Assembly (NCBI GenBank): GCA_006384855.1
Contig: VCJN01001919.1
Coordinates: forward strand, 1-64,000
Reading direction: 5' to 3'
Source of the DNA: Tetraselmis striata
Taxonomy: Eukaryota; Chlorophyta; Chlorodendrophyceae; Chlorodendrales; Chlorodendraceae
DNA length: 64,000 nucleotides
Made by a program: the position numbers and the translations under genes. The notes beneath the pieces were generated by a model. It was not told the origin of the DNA. It saw only the letters and a list, made by a program, of their open reading frames with translations, and searched no databases. Shown here piece by piece: positions 55,376 through 64,000 of the stretch (position 1 is the stretch's first letter; the number at the start of each line of letters is the position of its first letter).

Positions 55376-58300
55376 TTGTTCCAAACTAGTTTATGGGGTT
55401 TCCTCCCTTTCCCTAACCGCTTTTCGGCTATACAAGTACTGATCAGCGAGTGGTACGGGAACCAGGCACCTGTCGGCACCTGGGCGCAACACGGGTAGAC
55501 ATAAAAGCAGCCATAACAGCTGAGCCTGCCATCTTCCAGTTTTCGGTGCGTTACACGCAGCGATGTTAAAACTGTCTCGTAACCTATTGCGAGCAAGGTC
55601 ACCCCAGGCCGTTCAAGACCACACCCATCTCACCACCCATGTGTGAAATTCTCATCCGCACGTCCGTGCGTTACCATGTGAGATGGAGAAGAACCCGTCG
55701 TTGAGCCAACGCTCGAATTGCTATAAGCAGACGTTAAGGCCCAGTCTACATTGTTGCGCGAGCTTGCAACAACGTCGGCTCAATGGACGGCTCGTGACCG
55801 TGTTGTTGGTGGAGACAGGGCACATGGCTCCGGTTCCGGGCAGCGCATCGCGGGACAGCCGACAGGCAGCAGGGCAGCCGCAGTGCGCTTCGACTTGCAA
55901 GAGCTAGCCCAGGGCGGTGGCCGTGTCGGAGCAAAATCCGTGAGTGACGAGGACGAGTACCTCGCGGTGCCACAGCTACAGCAACGAGTAATGTCTGGTT
56001 ACGAGGCCGTTCGACCGGTCAGCTGAGTGCATGGACTCTTCCCCCTGAGCACCGACCTAACGAACGAGTACAAGCAGGATGACCGGCGTCTGCCGGCCCA
56101 TGAGGAGTATCTTTGGATGTCGTGTTTCGGCGCCCACATTATTATGGCCGCATTTTTCGTAGCTCTCGACGAGCTGCTGCCCGATATATATGTCCCTGGT
56201 GCAAATCCAGACTTCACCCCCTACATACCTCGCGTGTGCTCGGAATCACGCCGAAGCCATCGACAAGGCGTTTCGCTTTCGTTTGGCCTTCCTACGGAGG
56301 CTTAATGAGGTCGAGCGTGTGCACGGTGATCAAGGTGTTCTGGACGTGGTGCGAGCCCAGCATTTTCAGCATCATGCTTCTGAGCATCTAGGTTTTGCGC
56401 TTTTTGGGGACCTCATTAAGGACTACGAGCGTCGCGTCTTCGAGGCGACATATGCCAACAACTCAAAAGCAACCGCTACTACTCGTCGAGCGGCGGCAAC
56501 GGTTGCAGGGCGCGGGCGTGGACGTGGGTGTGGTGGCGGGCGCGGGCGTGGCCGCGCACGTGAGCACGAGTGACGGTGTGGGGTGCCTTTCGTCGGAGCT
56601 ACGGGCGCTTTGCGAGGCCACCTTTCGGTGACCGCCGCAAGACGAACCCTAGCAGCTCAACGACGAGATGAGCGCCATGTGTCAGGACCAGACCCCCCCC
56701 CCCCCCCCCACCTTGCAGACTTCATTTAGACCTCCTCGGTGCGGCGCTTCTTACTACAGCTACAGCCGAGTGCGGCTCAACCATCCGCACACCTGCGCAT
56801 GGCGGTTCAACAAACCGCCTCCCGTACCAGCATGTCATCGCTGCGGCCGCATCAGTCGGTTGTCACACTGCGTGTTACAACTGGTTCGCAACGACCAAGC
56901 CTCGTGTACGTTACGCGCGTGACAAGCGCTACGAGCGCGAAGGGCGCGCGGGGCGCCCCTCCTACCTGAACCTAGCCCCGCAAACCCGTACTGATGTTGT
57001 TACAAACCCGTCCAGCAACTACCGGTCAACCGCCAAAAACCTAACCGCTGCCACCGAGTACTTTGCTAACAAGAGCCGTCCCTCTGTTACTCCGTCGGCC
57101 AAGCGCCGCACTTACGTAATTGACGAGCCCAAAGCGGTTGCCCCTTGGGCTGCTTCACTCCGGTCTCGGCTGCAGGACGCGTTCGGCTCAGCCGAGTTGG
57201 GACAGCGGACCCTCGATATACTCTCCAGCTCCCTCACCGCTCAGACACTCAAGAGCTTCGCCGGTAAACTGTCTCAGTTCTCGGAGTTATGCCACGAGTC
57301 CGAGAAAATACATCAGCCCGCTGGAGGCGACCACTGCTACTGTCGTCCGGTACGTTGCTTGGGTGGGTGAGCGGGGGCACATTGGGGCTAAGTCGTTGCA
57401 TCCCTACTTGTCCGCAATCAACACGTTCTTCGAGTTGCACAACCTCAACCCGATCGCGAAGGACAGCCTACACCTTACCGCAGCTCGCCGTGGCATGATG
57501 CTACGGCAACGCCGCCTGGAGGCTACCCCTTTGCGAGCCCCAGGGCCTCTGCCTGCTGATGTCGCTTACAGCTTCATCGAGCTGGCAGAGTTTATTGTGT
57601 CTGCTCCCGCCATCCCATAGAACCAATACAAGTGCCGAGCCCTCGTGGCCTCGGTTGTGAACTTGATGTTTTTTGCCAGGGGACTTACTTACTGGAGTGT
57701 CCCGCCGAGTGCGGGATGTGCATGTCGACAACTACAATATTACCCTGCAAGTGTGCCGCGAGAAAGGCCGTGTTGGTGGACGGGGTCCCGGCGACCTGCG
57801 CGTACTGCTCCTTCCAATGTGGGGGCACCCCCGCGTTGCGCGTCTCCTGCACCACTTCATCGACCACGTACAGTCTACCTCCATGGTTCCTGTTGCCTTG
57901 GCCGAAACAAACTTCTGGGCGGTCACCCCAATCGAGCAGTCCAAGTCTTGGACCGCCGCTACAATGGCGGACTGGCTCTCTACAACCGTTCGTCTTATTG
58001 TCGGTGCTGCCGGGCTGCCCCTCCCGCCGGCACTTTCTTGAGCTCACACAACCTTCGCAAGGGAGCAGCGTCTGCCGCTAACGCCATCGGAACTCCACTG
58101 TCCCACATTCGCTACCAAGGCGGCAGGGGCACTAACTCCGACGTCGTTCTGCACTACATCGACCCCAACGTGAGTCCTTCCTTTGCACGGCACGTGGTTC
58201 TTCTTCGGTCACATCGCGCGCATCCGCCACTTTCAAGTCCAACATGACTCCGCAGCTGACTGTGAACTTCCCGGTGCCCCCTTCATGACTTGGCGCTACC

Positions 58301-58620
58301 CCTTCCCCGTCAATCCACCGCTCTCTCCGTTCGCTCATCACTGGCAAACCAGACTCAACTTTGAAATGTTCTAAACTAGTTAATTTATGGGGTTTCCTCC
58401 CTTTCCTAAACGTTTTTCGGCTACAAGTGCTCCTCAGTGGTACGGGAACTAGGCACCTGTCGTTGCGCCCTTTTTGGGTGCAGCACGAGTAGACATAAAA
58501 GCAGCCATAACAGCTGAGCCTGCCATCTTCCAGTTTTCGGTGCGTTCCACGCAGCGCCCGCCCTGACTCCTTTTATTTTCCTCCACGCTTTCACTCAACC
58601 TTCCTGCCAATTTCGGCTCG
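55376..58620 (+). mobile_element. RT-less YR element, copy 2 (decayed)
   Basis: A1 (about 55380-55563), gag-like region (about 55683-56573, ending in an Arg-Gly run), tyrosine recombinase (about 57000-58200), a B1-like piece before 58365 (TGGCAAACCAGACTC), A2 (about 58366-58555) and about 65 bp of the following spacer. B2 is not seen. As in copy 1, no reverse transcriptase is present, so its absence is a family property and not a local loss. A1 and A2 differ at many positions, so it is older than copy 1. Broken, with several breaks. Confidence 0.8.
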
Positions 58621-60189
58621 GTCATGATATCAGGAACCTCATAGCGTGTCGTACCGGTACTACCAATTCGTAATCGATAGTTAAACGCCGCGTGTATACT
58701 AGGGATAAAAGCCCAGGCGGTATAATAAATATTGTTGGGACAGTACCTCGTACAGTCCTGTGGTGTGGTCCTCGGCCCGGTTCAGACGGGTATTCAAGCT
58801 CTACAACATCGGATCATGACATCCAAGTCCGATCGGCACCTTTTTCGAGCTTGATATCTCAATAAATATGGTGATAATCCATAGTTAGTAACTTTTTGGT
58901 TACAGGGAGATCCATAGTTGCTGTTAGTTAGTTCTGTTTGTAGTGCCCCTATATGTTTAAACCCCTGATGTAAAAAATACGATGATAATCCTCAACACGC
59001 GGCGGGGGGACGTGGCCAACTACCCTGTACTCAGAACTGCAGAAGCAGCCCGTCAGACCCGCCTAGCGACTTATTGTTCGCGTCGTTGTTGATTTTATTG
59101 TAGTAGAAGCTACGACTGGTTCCGGTACCAGTAGTGACTACTGCTGGTAGCTGCCGTTGCTGAGTGATTTGCGACGCCAATAACGACGGCAGCAAGGCGA
59201 AGGCGCCAGGCGCGCGTCGTCGCGGAGTGACCCATCAGCACTCGCCCACCCGCGGGCTCACAGCACGGGACAGTACGCAGCAGCAGCGATATCCATAACA
59301 CCTCGAGTGCTGGAGTGTGGACAGGGGCAGGTTCTAAAGCGACTACACCACGCTGCCTGGCGAGCGGCGTCATCCGCCAGCCACACCAGTGCGCTGCCGC
59401 GCCGCCGGCGCTGATCCCCGCAGAAACGTCGGACAGTTTTCACTCGTACACGGTACGTCAGCCCGCCGCAGGCGGCGCTTTGCGGCGGCGCTCCGCTGCT
59501 GGCTGCCGCAAGCGCCGCGCTGAGAGTGCACCGACCGCCTGATCCGCGGGCAAGCACCCCAGTGCCGCACAGTGTCGCCCCGCGTAGGCGACGTGCGCCA
59601 GATCCCGCGGTGGCGGCACCGCTGAAGCGCTCAGACTCTGCACTAAATACCCGCCTCCGGCAACGGCGCAACTGCTACCGCGGAGTGATATATCACTCCT
59701 TCTATCGCGCTCCATTATTTTTTTTGAATTTCCGCCCCGCGACGGGCGTCGCAGCGACTTCACGCCGTCGCGCCGACTACCGGTGCGCACGGCACAGCAC
59801 GGGTGTGGGCTCAGGAGGCAGCATCCGCCCGTAGTCGCGCCATTCAGGCACTCACTGCGCACGCCACTCAACCCAGCCCTTGCGCCGCCCCGCGCGCAGC
59901 GAGTAACTGACGACCCGGCTGCCGCCCTTTGTTTATTTCATTTTTTATCAGGGCGCGCCGGAAGGTGCGCAGTGGCGGAGGGCCTCTGCCGGGAAGAAGC
60001 GAGGTTGCGAGGGTGCTGCCTGGCGCCGAGCAAGCGAGGGCGCCAGTCCCTTAGTGTCCAACCTAGCCAGGGCGGGCCCTTGTGCGCCGCGCGCTGCCCA
60101 CTGATGCGCGGCGCAGCTTCAGCACCGCCCCCTTCGACCAGCACCCGCCGAGCCCCTCCTCCGGCCGGCCGCTGACGATACCGGGCGGC
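58621..60189. other. Spacer upstream of the SET-domain gene
   Basis: 58640-59150 is AT-mixed, GTAC-rich repeat-like DNA similar in style to 39200-39670. 59200-60180 is GC-rich and likely contains the promoter and 5' leader of the methyltransferase. Frames on both strands are open but show no recognisable protein. Confidence 0.45.
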
Positions 60190-60723
60190 ATGCCGAGCGA
60201 GGACAACGGTAGTGGGGGCGCCAACGGCGCCGCCGGCGAGGAGGACAAGGATACCTGGGTGCAGTGCGACGCCTGCAAGAAGTGGCGCCGCATACTGTTC
60301 AGCCTCGCGGAGCAGCTGTCGGATGACTCGCCATGGTAACCCCCCTCTTCCCCCCCCCCCCCCCCCCCCCCCCCCACCACCACTTGGTCCCCACGCCCCC
60401 TCCGCGCCGCACTGTGCAGCTGGCACCGGCACCCAGAGATCCAGCTAGCTCTGCCTTGCGAGCAGCTACGGAAGCGGCCGTCAGAGGGCATGTTGGACCA
60501 CACAGATCCCCCTACTTGCGGAAGTGGCAGCCTCCACCCCCTTGTCGCTGCGCACGCCGTGGCCCTTAGCTGCTGTCATCATCCCAAACAATAGGGCCCT
60601 GGATTCCGGCTGAGCGAAGCGGCTGCGTATTGAACTTGTTGCAGTTGTTTCCGCTGCTGGGTGCCTGGACAGCTGCTGACCCCCCCCCCCCCCCCCCCAA
60701 CACTCCCACTCCCCATCCCCCCC

Positions 60724-60756
<33 letters not shown>

Positions 60757-61863
60757 CCCAACCTTGCTGCTCTGCGCATGTGCAGGTACTGCAGCAACAA
60801 TCCCAACCCCGCCTTCAACACGTGCGGCGTCCCGCAGGAGATGTCGGACCTGGAGATTGACGCGGGCAGCGGCGAGCTCTCTGGCGAGGTGTGCCCCCCC
60901 GTTTCCCCCGCAAGGAGGCAGCAGAGTAGCAGCGGCCTCACATCGCAGGGCAGCCCTCGCCAGGGCCTGGGCGCCGCTCTCGCTGACGCAAGGCGGCGCC
61001 GGCTCTTCGCAGGCGGATGGGGACGATGAGAAGCGCGACTTCACGAGCCCCAAGGCGCTGCAGCTCGCACTGGCGAAGCGACGCAAGCGGCCGGCCGTGT
61101 GGCAGCTCATCCCGGACAATGTGTTCACGCACCGGCGGCGAAAGAAGCAGCACGAGGACGACATCATGATGTGCCAGTGCCACAACTGGGACAAATGTGG
61201 CCCAGACTGCTTGAACCGGCTGCTCAACATTGAGTGCGTGGAGGTGAGAGCCCTGTCCCTCCACACACACTTGGCCCGCCCCTCCCTCTCCCTCCCCGCT
61301 CAATTTCACTTACCCGGGCACAGGCATAGTTGTATGTACTCATTCGCAATTTCGACTGCGGACGCATGGCTAACTGAACTCAGAAAGCAACGCCCGGTTG
61401 GTCATGTCTCTGCTGCCATGCCGGAGTCTATGCTGCGCCATGGCCCACCGCGCTGACAGTGCCTGTATCTGCATGCGAGGAAGCACACCTGGGGCGTGAT
61501 TGACAGTGGCCTTGAGTGGGCATGAGTGTTTACGAGCTTGCTTGTTCGCGCGGATTTAGTGTCGTGTAGCGCAAAGCCCTTGCTGGGGGCGCATGGTGCA
61601 CTGACAGGGGTTTTTGCTTGCGTTGCGGGGCTGACACCTTCAAAGGGCGGAGATCGCTTGGACGGGTAGACAGGCGGTGGTTGGTGCGTGGCTTGTGTGG
61701 AGTGCGAGATGACAGCGTGTTTGATTTTGCAGTTACCCTGTGCTGACGATGATGTGTGCCTGGCTGGGGAAGGGGGGGGGGGGGGCACATGTGGTGCACG
61801 CGGCCAAGGAATAGAGGAGACGGTGGCGCGTAATGCGTTGATACGCCGGAGAGCAGGCAGGGT

Positions 61864-61937
<74 letters not shown>

Positions 61938-63616
61938 GGACGGGAGGGGAGGGGGGGTGACACGGTGGCTGAGCGGATGGCCATGCGTGGCGCCTGATGT
62001 GCCGCAGGAGTACTGCCCATGCGCGCACAAGTGCACCAACCAGCTGTTCACCAAGCGGCAGTACGCAAGCATTGAGGTGCGGCGCGCGGGGAAGAAGGGG
62101 TTTGGGCTGTTCACCAAGGAGGACATCAAGGAGGGCGACTTCATCATCGAGTACATCGGGGAGGTGCTCGAGGAGGAGGAGTACCTGCGGCGCAAGGAGC
62201 TGTACATGGCCACTGGCAGCCGGCACTACTACTTCATGAACGTGGGCAACGGGGAGGTCATCGACGCCGCGCGGAAAGGCAACTTTGGCCGCTTCATCAA
62301 CCACGCGTGCGACCCGAACTGCGAGACGCAGAAGTGGATGGTCCGCGGCGAGCTCACCATTGGCCTGTTTGCGATCAAGGACGTGCCGGCAAATAGCGAG
62401 CTCACGTTTGACTACAATTTTGAGCGCTATGGCGACAAGCCGCTCAAGTGCCACTGCGGTTCCAAGTCCTGCCGCGGCTTTGTGGGCGGCGTGCTGGAGG
62501 ACGACAAGGAGCTGGCAGTGAATGCGTTTGAGGCGGAGGACGCCAGCCATGACCCCGTGCCCATCATGCTGCAGACGGGGCAGGGGAACGTCCGCGAGAT
62601 TGAAAGCGTGCTGGACCGCGCGCTCACGACGCCGGAGAACAAGTGGGACCCGGGGCTGCAGGCCAAGGTCAAGGCGATCGCGGAGCAGGTGCGAAGCTCG
62701 GCGCAACCAGGGCGCCGGCATGCCCCCGTCCGCCCGCTCACCCGCCTGCCAGGCACAGCAACCAGGGCACGCCATCACGGAGACGGCGACACTCGGCTGT
62801 TGGGTTTACGTCGCCATCAGCCCCGTGACCTGTCACCCCCTCGGAGCCCCTGCCCTCACCTGCATGCGCCAGTAGATGGAGGGCTAGAGGCTGCCATCCA
62901 ATATCCCCCTTCCCCCCCACACACACATTCACGCGCCGCTTTTGGCCTACATGAGGTCGCCTGGGGTGTACAAGCCGCATCCTATGCTATCATGTCATGC
63001 GCTGCCTACTGAGCCCTGTGCGCGTCCGTCTGTCCACGGCATCAGGTGGGCCACAATTGGGAGATCCTGTTTGGGGAGCATGCTGAGGAGAAGGAGGAGG
63101 AGGAGGGAGGCGGCGGCGGCGGGGATGGTGGCGAGGTGGCGAGCGAAGCGGACGACAAGGCCGCGATCGAGTATGTGGAGCCCAAGCGGGAGCAGGAGAG
63201 CGACGGGGATGGCCCGGGCGGCAGCCGGGGGTCGAGCCCGGCCATCCGCGGGCCGCCCAAAATCAGCATGAAGAAGAAGAAGCAGGCGGCGGCTGCGGCA
63301 GCGCGGGCGAGCGAGGGCGGCGAGGGGGAAGCCGACGTCCGGGTCAAGGCCGAGGAGCGCGCGGGTGGGAAGGTGGGCAAGGCCGACGCGACGCAGTTTG
63401 CGCTCAAGTCGGCGCGCGGCTCGTTCTTTGAGCTGTCCTCCTCCGGCGGCGAGGTTGACGAGGATCGCGAGGCCGCCAAGCGCGAGGAGAGCAAGGCGGC
63501 GCGCCTGGCCAAGCTACGGGAGCTGCAGGCCAAGATCCGCGAGAAGAAGGCGCGCGAGCAGGTGGCCAAGGAGAAGGAGCGGCGAGACCTGCTTGACGGC
63601 GCCGCGGTCATCAAGC
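60190..63616 (+). CDS. Histone H3K36-type methyltransferase, CW-AWS-SET (ASHH2/SET2-like), 3' end beyond window
   Basis: Exons with matching phases: 60190-60335, 60786-60888, 61013-61243, 62008-62688, 63046-63616; at least 577 aa, continuing past the window through a GTGAGA donor at 63617. CW zinc finger at about 22-65 (DTWVQCDACKKWRR ... SPWYCSNN ... NTC), which in plant ASHH2 reads methylated H3K4. AWS at about 135-178 (MMCQCHNWDKCGPDC, EYCPCAHKCTNQLF). SET at about 180-302 with GFGLFTKEDIKEGDFIIEYI, cofactor motif FINHACDPNC (258-265) and catalytic ELTFDYNFERYG (Tyr296). Post-SET CHCGSKSC (308-315). The C-terminal exon is acidic then Lys/Glu-rich coiled coil. The start at 60190 (MPSEDNGSGG) precedes the CW finger directly. 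The H3K36 target is inferred from the AWS-SET-postSET type. Confidence 0.93.
60725..60754. repeat. (AC)n microsatellite in methyltransferase intron 1
   Basis: About 14 AC units following two poly-C tracts in the same intron. Confidence 0.9.
61867..61936. repeat. (GT)n microsatellite in methyltransferase intron 3
   Basis: About 35 uninterrupted GT units within intron 61244-62007. Confidence 0.95.
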
Positions 63617-64000
63617 GTGAGAGACCCCCCCCCCCCCCCCCCCCCGGCCCGCGCGGCTGGCGCCTACTTATATACTTACACATGTGTGTATATGTATATT
63701 GTCCCATACGTATGTACATGGTCTCATGTGCTTCAGTATATAAATGACATTATATATGTATATATGTATATTTATATAGATATAAAATGATATATGTGAG
63801 ATACATGTGATATATGAAAAAAAAACATTGGGAATAATACACATATACATGTGTGAAAACATACATATATGATGATAACATAGATATATATGTATATGTC
63901 TATGTATATACATATATATAATATATACGGTAATGTATGTATGTACATATATTATGATATACATCATATGATATATATCATCACACATTATCGTGTGTGT
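63617..64000. other. Start of methyltransferase intron 5: poly-C, then TA-rich microsatellite
   Basis: A GT donor at 63617 is followed by poly-C at about 63626-63645, then AT-rich (TATA/CATA) repeats to the window edge. No exon was recognised. Confidence 0.7.

Noticed and set aside
59258-59871. Overlapping GC-rich frames upstream of the methyltransferase
   Set aside because: Open on both strands because of base composition; no motif, and the position suits a promoter and 5' leader.

Overview
This is nuclear DNA from a GC-rich, intron-dense, photosynthetic eukaryote, most likely of the green lineage. Four things support this. A gene on the minus strand (37812-41329) encodes a plastid transit peptide followed by a twin-arginine thylakoid-lumen signal. 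A histone methyltransferase has the CW-AWS-SET order typical of plant ASHH2/SDG8. DIRS-order retrotransposons of the PAT/kangaroo type, common in green algae, are present. Telobox (AAACCCTAA-like) motifs occur. The window also has a probable CEP70-like basal-body gene, which would fit a flagellated cell, and an HMG-CoA synthase, which is unexpected because well-studied chlorophytes lack the mevalonate pathway. A prasinophyte-type or otherwise non-core green alga would reconcile these; the species cannot be named from sequence alone.

Layout. 1-22 kb is a nest of mobile elements. A 7.8 kb CACTA-like DNA transposon (148-7938, 22-bp terminal inverted repeats, TTT target duplication) sits in the first terminal repeat of a tyrosine-recombinase (YR) element (132-147 plus 7939-11128). 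That element has split direct repeats but no reverse transcriptase. Tail to tail with it, 5 bp away, is a PAT-like DIRS retrotransposon on the minus strand (11134-15998). Its 5' half plus about 440 bp of flank is repeated in tandem with a 2712-bp period up to about 21870. 22-25 kb carries the CEP70-like coiled-coil gene (+). 25-28.5 kb has no recognised gene. 28.5-37 kb holds divergent ribosomal protein S5 (-) and HMG-CoA synthase (+) sharing a 600-bp promoter region with a telobox. 37.8-41.3 kb is the lumen coiled-coil protein (-). 43.0-48.3 kb is a strongly decayed third YR copy carrying later insertions. 51.1-54.9 kb is a TRF4/PAPD5-type non-canonical poly(A) polymerase (-). 55.4-58.6 kb is a second, decayed RT-less YR copy (+). 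60.2 kb to beyond the right edge is the CW-AWS-SET methyltransferase (+).

The host genes were modelled by following protein homology, splice sites and reading phase exon by exon; all recognised introns are GT-AG. About thirty long poly-G/poly-C tracts occur, and at least eight lie as poly-C on the coding strand just after a 5' splice site. The housekeeping genes (ribosome, isoprenoid synthesis, RNA tailing, chromatin, plastid, centriole) do not form a functional cluster; the shared features are small exons, C-rich introns and mobile-element-filled spacers.
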